Shown: one piece after another, positions 41,849 to 48,787 of the stretch
Position numbering within the stretch: the first letter of the stretch is position 1
Layout of the letters: each line of letters opens with the position of its first letter
Assembly (NCBI GenBank): GCA_914767715.1
Contig: OU612066.1
Span: 25,148,283 to 25,208,282, forward strand
DNA from: Membranipora membranacea
Taxonomy: Eukaryota; Bryozoa; Gymnolaemata; Cheilostomatida; Membraniporidae
Reading direction: 5' to 3'
Length of the DNA stretch: 60,000 nt
Notes under the pieces: generated by a model
The model's input: the letters and a program-made list of their open reading frames with translations, nothing else
Databases searched by the model: none
What the model was told of the DNA's origin: nothing
Made by a program: the position numbers and the translations under genes

Positions 41849-41959
41849 ACTGCAGAATAATGTATATAATTAAAGTCCAAGCTCCGCCTTTTTGGAGGGG
41901 ATTAAACGTTCTCACAGATCAGGAGATTTCAGATAACGAGAATGGAGCCAGGTGATACC

Positions 41960-41973
41960 GGTTGACGTCAACC
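41960..41973 (+). promoter_or_regulatory. CRE-like palindrome, copy 2
   Basis: The same 14-bp palindrome in the second U3 unit, 125 bp downstream of copy 1. Both copies are also unchanged in the 3' LTR. Confidence 0.55.
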
Positions 41974-42165
41974 ACTGCAGAATAATGTATATAACTAAAG
42001 TCCAACCTCCGCCTTTTAGGCGCTGACATTTAAATGATATAGATAATTAAAGACTTTTTATCGGAAACAAAATCTGGATCAAATCTCCGCTTTTATCAAG
42101 AGGATGGGCGGATGCAATCTCCGGTTTTTTGGCCATGCGCGCCCGCCGTGGTGAACCCCTGTGCA

Positions 42166-42173
42166 TATAAAAA
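42166..42173 (+). promoter_or_regulatory. TATA box of the LTR promoter
   Basis: TATAAAAA lies 31 bp upstream of the A in the TCAGTT initiator at 42195-42200, the canonical spacing for an RNA polymerase II core promoter. It is preceded by a GC-rich stretch (GCGCGCCCGCC). Confidence 0.75.
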
Positions 42174-42194
42174 CCGGGGGAACATCAAGACAAG

Positions 42195-42200
42195 TCAGTT
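42195..42200 (+). promoter_or_regulatory. Initiator (likely transcription start, R boundary at A42197)
   Basis: TCAGTT matches the arthropod-type initiator consensus and sits at the expected distance from the TATA box. The start site is inferred from spacing, not measured. Confidence 0.6.
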
Positions 42201-42202
42201 CT

Positions 42203-42307
42203 TTTTGGAGAGCCCTCAGCAGCATATCACTCTGCAATATTTTGATATTACTATTTTGGAGCGTATTACTATTATTTTGGAGCATACTACGACTTACTGT
42301 TTTGGAG
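42203..42307 (+). repeat. Four TTTTGGAG repeats just downstream of the start site
   Basis: TTTTGGAG occurs at 42203, 42254, 42275 and 42300, all inside the first 110 transcribed bases. The two middle copies lie in a longer repeat (TATTTTGGAGC followed by TATTAC or ATACTAC). Role unknown. Confidence 0.6.
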
Positions 42308-42409
42308 TTGACCTATTCTGACCTTTTGCACAGGAAACTTTGACGGTATGATAGAGCATGGTTTATTTTTTACAATGACTGTTTAAACTTATTTCCACCA
42401 TTTAATCAA

Positions 42410-42415
42410 AATAAA
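42410..42415 (+). terminator. Polyadenylation signal AATAAA (candidate)
   Basis: AATAAA followed by a T-rich stretch (GTCTTATTTTAATG), about 215 bp after the inferred start. Other AATAAA sites occur at 42511 and inside 42604-42616, so the functional one, and so the R/U5 boundary, is not settled. In the 3' LTR the copy is at 55398-55403. Confidence 0.45.
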
Positions 42416-42539
42416 GTCTTATTTTAATGTCGAAAGGCATCTCAACTATGAGTCATTAGTAAATTGAACTAACATCTGCTTGTAAGAAAATTCTAAAGAA
42501 CATTGTTGAGAATAAATTTGATTAGGTAAACAAAACACT

Positions 42540-42593
42540 TTTTGTATGGAGTTGCCTTCTTCCTCAACCGGAAGAAGTTAACTCCATACAAAA
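42540..42593 (+). promoter_or_regulatory. Long hairpin near the 3' end of the LTR
   Basis: TTTTGTATGGAGTT (42540-42553) pairs perfectly with AACTCCATACAAAA (42580-42593). Inside it CTTCTTCC (42556-42563) pairs with GGAAGAAG (42570-42577), leaving a 2-by-2 internal loop and a 6-nt loop. That is 22 paired bases in 54 nt. It is fully conserved in the 3' LTR (55528-55581). It lies in U5 or just around the poly(A) region; its role is unknown. Confidence 0.7.
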
Positions 42594-42678
42594 TAAACAT
42601 GAGCCAAATGAATAAAATAGTGGTGTCTGTTCTGCTCGGGTATCCGGCCCCAAGTGGGTCGAATATGCGACAGAATTC

Positions 42679-42693
42679 TGGTGCCCCGAGTGA
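42679..42693 (+). promoter_or_regulatory. Primer binding site (probable, tRNA-Met-like)
   Basis: TGGTGCCCCGAGTGA begins six bases after the LTR ends. TGG is the complement of the tRNA CCA end. From memory, the 3' end of animal elongator tRNA-Met complements TGGTGCCCCG, then differs at one base, then GTGA, so 14 of 15 positions would match. The tRNA identity is tentative because it was recalled, not searched. Confidence 0.6.
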
Positions 42694-43866
42694 ATTTGGA
42701 CTTACAACCTTCGAGCTTTGAGACTGATTTGCGTTCATGTTGCGTTATCGTCGTTATATCCACTTTATTTAGCATCAATCTAGAGTAATATCCACGTGAG
42801 TACATATAGTAGTATTATTATTGGTCTCAGTATTAATCCAGTGAGACAATAGCTGTAGTTCGAATACTACAGTTAGAGATCGTTTAAATTGTCTCTATCC
42901 AAATTCTCATAATGATGAGTTGGGAGAATCAATTCCTCTCTTCACGTTATACTGCTAGCGTGATGTGTATAATTACTGACAGCCAGACGAGTAATTCATT
43001 TCCTGTGGCTGTAATTATAGAAATTATTTAGGAGTTAATAATGCAGTAGCACACTCACATTTTGTATCAGCTAGGCATTTTATTTATAGGACATAAACAT
43101 TGTTATTCAATTTTATAGAAATAACTATTACTGGATAGGATTATTGTCCAAACTAACGACCATAGAGCAAACTTCCCGAGCCGACGACGTATTTCACTAA
43201 ACAGTGAATTATCACCAAATCAAACGTAAGTTGACAAAAACCTCCTTTACCTTACAAATCACCGGGTTAAGCCTTAAAAAATTATTCGGAGCGAAAAATT
43301 AGTTTTAGGAAACGAAATTAACACCACAGACAACGGAAATCATGGAAAAATTTGAATCATTGGAACAGAAATTGTGAATTAAATCTTATCATAGAGAAAT
43401 GCTGAGACAATTTATCATTATAATAGTGGAAATTCTGGAAATTTATTATAGCGGACAAAATTATTATTATGAAGGAAAAAATTAGAGGGAAAAATTGGTG
43501 GACAAATTGGAGAGAAATTTATGGAAAATTGAAACCGGGGAGCTCCAGCGGCAACTAATCACTCCACTTGTATGGGATGGGCCCATAGGACTGGTTGTCA
43601 GGGGCGACAAATTAGCCAATCTAAAATACGCGCATAAAAAATAAGAGTTGAGATCATTCCTTCATTAGAGATTGCCTGATTCTAGTTTAATCTGACGACT
43701 AGTCCAACTCTGTACATTTGGGGGGATTGATTGTCCATATGTTATACAAAGAGGATATAAAAGAGGAATAAGGAAGATATTTATGTTATTTAATTATTAT
43801 AAACAAAAAATTCAAAATTAGGCCGAAAATCAAGCATTTCCGATCCTTTGATTACAGGATTAAAAC
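42694..43866 (+). other. Untranslated leader, no gene seen
   Basis: About 1.2 kb between PBS and the first ORF, AT-rich from about 43000 with many stops in all frames. Probable roles are packaging signal, splice donor or internal ribosome entry, but no specific motif is convincing. It is a long leader for a Ty3/gypsy element. Confidence 0.6.
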
Positions 43867-44304
43867 ATGGAAAAAGCCAGAGCCATCATTGGACTCAGAC
43901 GGGCCCGCCAGCAGGCAGTAGAAAGAACCATGCCGTTTTTCTTGAGAGTCTGCTTGTTGGCGACAAATGCCTTCGGTGTGGGGACAACGGCGGATCTGGT
44001 CGTTTTAGAGACTTTTAAGAGGGGCTGCCAACCGTTTGTAAGGCGCCTACTTGTGAATTGTACAAGAATTGACGAAGCACTAACCATTGCACTCGAAGTT
44101 GAGAATGGACCACCACCAACTCATAGAGTGGTGGAGAGGCAGCCTTTGGGGGATAATGCGGAAAGGGTGGTGATCGGACCAGTAGACATGGGCGATTGGC
44201 CACCACTGGACCGTGATCTCCAGGAGGCTGTCTCTGTTGATGAGGGCCTTGGGGATGACGTCACGGAAGACGACCAGTCTGCTCACCGGGCGTGGGATCA
44301 GTGA
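43867..44304 (+). CDS. 145-residue ORF with a capsid C-terminal-like segment
   Basis: A short protein encoded upstream of and separate from the main Gag ORF, starting at an ATG in good context (AAAACATGG). Residues ~38-82 show the pattern of the capsid C-terminal domain of gypsy-type Gags: LETFKRGC, then RRLLV, then DEALTIALEVEN, followed by a proline turn. The last third is acidic (DEGLGDDVTEDD) and has no zinc knuckle. The main Gag at 44768 has its own capsid, so this is a second, partial capsid-like protein. It could be a leftover of an older gag, a captured gag fragment, or a truncated Gag with a regulatory role, as known for the Ty1 p22 protein. An overlapping antisense frame is open but has no recognisable features. 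Translation is not proved. Confidence 0.5.
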   Translation: MEKARAIIGLRRARQQAVERTMPFFLRVCLLATNAFGVGTTADLVVLETFKRGCQPFVRRLLVNCTRIDEALTIALEVENGPPPTHRVVERQPLGDNAERVVIGPVDMGDWPPLDRDLQEAVSVDEGLGDDVTEDDQSAHRAWDQ

Positions 44305-44767
44305 TATCATCTCCAATTCCCAAATTGCTGCGAAGTAACTCAATTTCGTTTGTTGATCAAATTTTTCCTGTAAATCAACGGATTTTTGTTAGGCCTTTTT
44401 TGTTTGTTTTTGTTTTGTGTTTCAACTCTCTCCGCCAAGACTATTTTTCGGTTTTCAAACAAAAATTATCTCAGCAAGACAAATATTTTTTAGTTTAATA
44501 GTTGATAAGTTTGACACTATAGATTGAATTTTTCTTTGAGTCTGAAGTTCTGTGGATTTGATTTTATGAGTAGATTTAACAAATAATAACATATGTCAAA
44601 GAAAAGTCAACACGCAATGTCATTTAATTACCCTTGCAGCGATTTAGAACAAATGACCACGGCAAGCATGTCATACAAGCAATGAAAAAATAATGAAGTA
44701 AATTAGGATAGGAAATCAAATTAGTTTGATTGATGAGTTCAGCATCCCCAATTTGAATTACAGGTTT
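44305..44767 (+). other. Spacer between the small ORF and the Gag start, no gene seen
   Basis: AT-rich, with stops in all forward frames except a 68-codon chance frame. The Gag frame opens at 44702 after a TAA at 44699, but the first ATG in it is 44768. AAATTAG just before 44725 could be a 3' splice site leading into the Gag frame; this is weak. Confidence 0.5.
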
Positions 44768-46411
44768 ATGGCCGGCAACCATCCACAACTAAGTGCATCC
44801 ACCCAGACCCCGCTCCATATAAGCACCCCTAAAGATACCAGGAATAAACTAGCCCAGCTAGCACACCGTTTTGCATCCTCGCTACCACTATCTCAGGTAA
44901 ATAAAGACCAAACTATTGTTGCAGACACCCCACCTGCTATATCACCTGTTTTATTAGACCGGGAATTGTTGGGAGACACAATAGTTCATCATAGGAGGCG
45001 TGATCTGCCTTCTAGCCCACCATCTCCAGCACCTAGGAGTAGGATTTTAGAAAGCCCATTAAATTTCAATAACAACCATAATATGGCTCAAGGGGTTCTC
45101 ATGGTTGGTCTACCCACAGTGGCAAAATTTGGGGACCACCCTGACCAATCATGGGAGCAGTGGGTTAAGGACTTCGAGAGAACTTGCCGAGGGTACGGTA
45201 TAGATGAGGGCCGGATGCTCTCCATCATCTATATGTACCTGGAAGCAAAGGCTCTTGAAGACCTTAGGGAAATTGAGAGGGAGGATGATTTCTGCGACTG
45301 GGGGAGTTTTAAGAGATTATTCGGATTAAAATGTGGCCGTAGCGCCGTGAGATATCAAGACATAGTAAAAGAACTAAAAAACCGGGATATGCGGAATGGC
45401 GAGACAATATCAAACTATTATGCAGCCATAGTTAAAATAATTGATAAATATTTTCAGGGCACACCCTCGCCAGCGAGGACTGCCCTCATAAGTGCTTTCT
45501 TCTCGGCAGGATTTAAAAACAAATCCCTGTCCGATTATGTGGCAAAGAATGAACAAGGACACACCCTGCAGGGTGCCCTTGCCGCAGCCCGCGAGTGGGA
45601 GCAATTCAATGGGGTGCATGACAGTTGGGATGCAGAAAAAGTAAATGAGATCAAATCAGAAAAGGACCCAGATTTTGAAATTGCCCTACGTGAATTGTTA
45701 AAGTTAAATATAGAGCAAAAAGCCGAGGCAACTAGGGCTAACCAAAACTTTGGCCAAGTCATGAACATGAATCATCAAAGCAGGTGCTACAGGTGTAATG
45801 AACCCGACCACTTTGCCAGGGACTGTCCGTGGCCATCCCCACCTATGCAAAACAGATGGGGTAGGGGTAGGGGAAGTTACCGGGGTTACAGGCCCAGATT
45901 TCAACAACGCAACAGCTTTTACCAAAGAAATTCTGGATTTGGCTATGCTAATCATCAACCGAGGCAAATGTTCACTCATGCTTACCAGCCTCAAATGTAC
46001 CAGCCTCAAATGAACCAGCCTCAAATGTACCAACCTCAGGTATACCAGCCTCAAGCCACAGCATATCCCTACCAGAATCATGACAGTGGATCAAACCAGG
46101 GGGAGATTAAAAAATGGTATATGCAGGGGATGGGGGATGCAAATAGGCAACATTCTGAAATGGTCCGCAGAGTCAATGAGGTTTTAGACCAAGCATCAGG
46201 GGGGAACAAACCTGCACCTCAAAATCCAGGGGAGGTGTTTGGGGACGATGAAGCCTATTGGTTTTTCAAGGGCACTCAAAATGGAGATGCAAATGGCTCA
46301 GGAGATGACCACAGAGTCAACCACATCATAGTGGAAAATCCTACTAATGACACAAACGTCACCAGAACAAAATCTATAACTACACCCAATGGAAAATCCA
46401 GCCTACTTGGC
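44768..46411 (+). other. Gag module (capsid and nucleocapsid)
   Basis: Structural part expected to assemble the particle and bind genomic RNA. The capsid-like stretch beginning MAQGVLMVGLP (45083) has the helical pattern of retrotransposon Gag (WEQWVKDFER, later NGETISNYYAAIVK, ending GALAAAREWEQF). One CCHC knuckle follows at 45785-45826, then arginine/glycine-rich sequence (GRGRGSYRGY) suited to RNA binding. Five tandem 15-bp repeats encoding YQPQM variants lie at about 45983-46055. The tail before the Env signal is polar and acidic (FGDDEAYWF, GSGDDHR). Confidence 0.88.
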
Positions 46412-48784
46412 ATGCTCATGAAAACTCTTGTGATAGGATTTATACTGCTTGCTTTACTTCCCTTTACAACTGGCCGGGATGTAAATGACTACTCGCCAAA
46501 ACATCCCGTAATCTGCGATTCTATAATGGAATTCCAGAATAGCGGACACCTTTGGACCTGGCCACAAAAGTATCAGTGCAAAACTCCAGATAAAGAGTCA
46601 ACGACTAAACCCCAAAACATGTCACTAAGACTACACAAAAACAATATCCTAGAATGGAAGACACCTGCGATCCACTGTCAGAAAATCCAAAATCGAGCCT
46701 CCACCCTAGTGAGCTTTTTCACAGATTCAAAAATTGTAAACAAGTCTTCTAGCATCATACCTGTCACAAGTGAAGAATGTCGTGAAATGTCCCGCCGCCA
46801 TACATGCTCAGCCGGCCAACTCACAGGATCCCGTGGCATTCACACTACAAAAAACAAATTAAAATATGAATACAAATACTGCTGCTCTTACGAACATTTT
46901 GCTGTAGAAAATTGCGTGTTGACTGAATCTAACGTTTTTAAAAGACAAGGCAAACCTATGGAGAGTAGTGTGGGTGATTTGTCTGGTTGCTCTTACCAGG
47001 ATGGTTATTGTCGGCTCGGGGATGGCTCAATGGTTATATGGGAGACAACTCGCAACGCGAGCTGCCAACTCATACCCTGGGTAGTTTTACATGGTAAATT
47101 TCATGATGGATATTTTGTATCAAATAATCGAGATGTAGCACTCACATTCACTGATAAAAATGTTCTTGAGTTGAAAACTTGCAACGGATCAGATGCCCTA
47201 ATGAGTGATCAAGGAATCGCAGTTGAATTTTTGGATCCGGTTTCAAGGCAAACTATCATTGAATACGTTTCCAACCACACCAATTTATTGAGAGTCATGT
47301 CAACAGTTAATCTAACATCCAGCCCACAAATGGCTTTGATTAATGGTATGTTTCAGGCCGCTGCAGTCGAAAGAGAGCAACAAATACGCGCTGCCTTTTG
47401 GCAACAATATATGTATACTTGCAAAGCACTATCAGAATACCTTGAGATTCTGAAGGGGCTGATATTGGCTCACCCGACCGCGACAATTCGATATTTACTT
47501 CAAAATCCCAATATTTATGCTAGAGCTGGCCTTAATATATTGGAAATTTATAGCTGCACACAATTACTCCCAGAAAGTTATGAATTATTACCGATGAATG
47601 AAACCTGTACTGAACACATTCCAATTTCTTTTGATTATGCTAATAGAAGCTTTTCCGCTTACCTAGACTCTACCACCAACATTATTCGCCCCCAATCACC
47701 GGATGCATCATGTCTGTCAAAAAGAAACATGCCTTTGAGATTAGACGGTGAAATCATGATTTACGATTCAAAAACTGGATTACTATCTGAACCAGGTCAT
47801 GTTGAAACTCTACAATTCAGTACCATACACCTAAATTCTTCAGCCCTACATGTTGACCCTGTAATTTATAGAGCGGCAACCCTCATCAACTGGGAGGATT
47901 TGGAAAATCATCACTCACTCAATGACATATTTGCATCCATATCACAACAAAGGAGGGTTTTGAGTGAGATGGGTATGTTTTGGTCGGGCGAGCCGGGAAT
48001 TGCAGCGCGAGAAAATGTTGAAAAACTATTCGAGAAAGGCTGGTTTTCTTTTCTGACTATTGGAGGCCACTTAGGGAGTCCCTGGGAGATTTGGGTATTT
48101 CTTTGCTGCCTATTGATCACCATTCATGCTATCACTTCACTGGTCAAGACACTATTCAAATGCAAAAAATTTGGATTAAAAGCTACAGCCAATGCATGGA
48201 AAACTGGGCTGATCCAGGCCTCAACCCATCTCATCGCCAAAGTGAAACCACAGCAACCTGCTACTACCATGGTCTCAGCATGCCAAATTGACCCAGAAGA
48301 ATTGGAACTCTTGGAAACAAACATTGGCCCGCCTTCTTACCCACGTTTAGCTTCAGCACCACAACAAGACAATGAAGTCTGCAAAGCATCTGGGGGCGTA
48401 ATTTATGTCCCGGTTAAGATTGGAGAACAGAAATTCAAGGCACTTTGGGACTCTGGTAGTAGTATCTCGTTGATAAATGAAAGGCTTGCGAAAAAACTTA
48501 AACTAAAGGTGAGACCCACCACAATTAAGGCCACCGGAGTAACGGGCTCTAAATTAGAAATGAAGGGGGAAGTTGAAATCTCTATTACCTTGGGACCAAA
48601 CACAATAAAAAACAAAATGGTGGTCATTAAGGGCAGTAACGGGGAGGAAATTTTGCTGGGAACGGATTTCATGATTAAAAATGGGCCAGCACTAGTAGAT
48701 CTTAAATTAAGACTACTCCGCGTTAAATCGTTACGCACCAATTTGCTCCACACAATTCCACTGCAATCTGGTCACACTCAATGA
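44768..48784 (+). CDS. gag: Gag-Env-protease polyprotein (1,338 residues to an in-frame TGA)
   Basis: One uninterrupted frame carries three modules. Gag: proline-rich N-terminus, capsid-like region from about residue 106 to 310, zinc knuckle C-x2-C-x4-H-x4-C at residues 340-353 (45785-45826), an RG-rich basic tract, YQPQM-type repeats at ~406-429, and an acidic tail. Env-like: signal-like hydrophobic segment at ~549-569, a cysteine-rich ectodomain with nine N-glycosylation sequons, and a membrane anchor at ~1108-1126. Protease: DSG at residues 1228-1230 (48449-48457) and LLGTDF near 1300. I chose ATG 44768 because the frame upstream of it has only non-ATG codons back to a TAA at 44699. The frame continues past the TGA into Pol, so the stop is either a read-through site or a young nonsense mutation. 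Env between Gag and protease is unlike known Ty3/gypsy elements and retroviruses, where env follows pol. Confidence 0.9.
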   Translation: MAGNHPQLSASTQTPLHISTPKDTRNKLAQLAHRFASSLPLSQVNKDQTIVADTPPAISPVLLDRELLGDTIVHHRRRDLPSSPPSPAPRSRILESPLNFNNNHNMAQGVLMVGLPTVAKFGDHPDQSWEQWVKDFERTCRGYGIDEGRMLSIIYMYLEAKALEDLREIEREDDFCDWGSFKRLFGLKCGRSAVRYQDIVKELKNRDMRNGETISNYYAAIVKIIDKYFQGTPSPARTALISAFFSAGFKNKSLSDYVAKNEQGHTLQGALAAAREWEQFNGVHDSWDAEKVNEIKSEKDPDFEIALRELLKLNIEQKAEATRANQNFGQVMNMNHQSRCYRCNEPDHFARDCPWPSPPMQNRWGRGRGSYRGYRPRFQQRNSFYQRNSGFGYANHQPRQMFTHAYQPQMYQPQMNQPQMYQPQVYQPQATAYPYQNHDSGSNQGEIKKWYMQGMGDANRQHSEMVRRVNEVLDQASGGNKPAPQNPGEVFGDDEAYWFFKGTQNGDANGSGDDHRVNHIIVENPTNDTNVTRTKSITTPNGKSSLLGMLMKTLVIGFILLALLPFTTGRDVNDYSPKHPVICDSIMEFQNSGHLWTWPQKYQCKTPDKESTTKPQNMSLRLHKNNILEWKTPAIHCQKIQNRASTLVSFFTDSKIVNKSSSIIPVTSEECREMSRRHTCSAGQLTGSRGIHTTKNKLKYEYKYCCSYEHFAVENCVLTESNVFKRQGKPMESSVGDLSGCSYQDGYCRLGDGSMVIWETTRNASCQLIPWVVLHGKFHDGYFVSNNRDVALTFTDKNVLELKTCNGSDALMSDQGIAVEFLDPVSRQTIIEYVSNHTNLLRVMSTVNLTSSPQMALINGMFQAAAVEREQQIRAAFWQQYMYTCKALSEYLEILKGLILAHPTATIRYLLQNPNIYARAGLNILEIYSCTQLLPESYELLPMNETCTEHIPISFDYANRSFSAYLDSTTNIIRPQSPDASCLSKRNMPLRLDGEIMIYDSKTGLLSEPGHVETLQFSTIHLNSSALHVDPVIYRAATLINWEDLENHHSLNDIFASISQQRRVLSEMGMFWSGEPGIAARENVEKLFEKGWFSFLTIGGHLGSPWEIWVFLCCLLITIHAITSLVKTLFKCKKFGLKATANAWKTGLIQASTHLIAKVKPQQPATTMVSACQIDPEELELLETNIGPPSYPRLASAPQQDNEVCKASGGVIYVPVKIGEQKFKALWDSGSSISLINERLAKKLKLKVRPTTIKATGVTGSKLEMKGEVEISITLGPNTIKNKMVVIKGSNGEEILLGTDFMIKNGPALVDLKLRLLRVKSLRTNLLHTIPLQSGHTQ
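46412..48340 (+). other. Envelope-like glycoprotein module embedded between Gag and protease
   Basis: It opens with MLMKTLVIGFILLALL, a typical signal peptide or signal anchor, followed by PFTTGRD, a plausible cleavage region. The ectodomain (~510 residues) has many cysteines and nine N-x-S/T sequons (NMS, NKS, NAS, NGS, NHT, NLT, NET, NRS, NSS). A hydrophobic anchor of about 18 residues at 48089-48145 is followed by a basic stop-transfer tail (KTLFKCKKFG). A cytosolic tail ends near PPSY (48329-48340). The region with C-x2-DG-x-C, DGS, W, C and PW resembles, in my recollection, glycoproteins of jingchuvirus-type negative-strand RNA viruses (class III fusion proteins), which BEL/Pao elements of insects have captured; no alignment was run. 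It would let the element make an envelope or move between cells, if processed. No separate env lies downstream of Pol. Confidence 0.75.
48329..48340 (+). other. PPSY late-domain-like motif
   Basis: PPSY at residues 1188-1191, in the cytosolic tail between the Env anchor and protease. PPxY motifs recruit Nedd4-family ubiquitin ligases for budding in several enveloped viruses. Function here is inferred from the motif and its cytosolic position. Confidence 0.4.
48398..48781 (+). other. Retropepsin-type aspartic protease module
   Basis: Starts near VIYVPVKIGEQKFKALWDSG. The catalytic D-S-G is at 48449-48457, preceded by hydrophobic residues as in retropepsins, and the second conserved block is EEILLGTDFM. 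It is expected to work as a homodimer and to cut the polyprotein. It lies directly before the TGA, and the linker that normally joins protease to RT continues on the other side of it. Confidence 0.88.
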
Positions 48785-48787
48785 CTA
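48779..48787 (+). promoter_or_regulatory. Probable stop-codon read-through site (CAA TGA CTA)
   Basis: The stop closing Gag-Env-protease is in the same frame as Pol, with no other in-frame stop until 52205. UGA followed by CUA is a known read-through context (type II sites of several plant and animal viruses and some cellular genes), and CAA just before the stop is found at the tobamovirus read-through site. I saw no obvious stem-loop right after it. The alternative is a nonsense mutation in this copy. Confidence 0.6.

Larger units (their letters stand above)
41783..42017 (+). repeat. Direct duplication inside U3 (two units, 125-bp offset)
   Basis: The stretch beginning GTTCTCAC at 41783 is repeated at 41908 and stays nearly identical to the CCGCCTTTT that ends at 42017. 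Each unit contains a GGTTGACGTCAACC palindrome and a TGTATATAA stretch. Duplicated U3 enhancer units are common in retroviral LTRs. Enhancer function here is inferred. Confidence 0.85.
41770..42672 (+). repeat. 5' LTR (903 bp)
   Basis: Begins TGTGAG and ends GCGACA (TG...CA). It matches the 3' LTR over its full length except for three substitutions: G41881 against C54869, A41918 against T54906, and G42103 against A55091. It contains two copies of a ~110-125 bp unit in U3, a TATA box, an initiator, AATAAA signals and a long hairpin near its 3' end. Taking the initiator A as the start of R, U3 spans about 41770-42196. The first 25 bases form an inverted repeat, GTGAG...CTCAC. Confidence 0.97.

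Noticed and set aside
42079-42343. Short overlapping ORFs on both strands of the LTR (also 55067-55331)
   Set aside because: They overlap the TATA box, initiator and R region, overlap each other on both strands, and have no recognisable content.
42493-42805. Antisense ORFs across the LTR end and PBS
   Set aside because: They cross the hairpin and the PBS and have no recognisable domain; chance frames.
43860-44343. Three antisense ORFs opposite the 145-codon ORF
   Set aside because: Only the sense frame shows a capsid-like pattern and a well-placed ATG; the antisense frames look like shadows.
44726-44767. Start of Gag at TTG 44726
   Set aside because: Eukaryotic initiation at TTG is unlikely; ATG 44768 is the first in the frame. 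A spliced upstream exon cannot be excluded.
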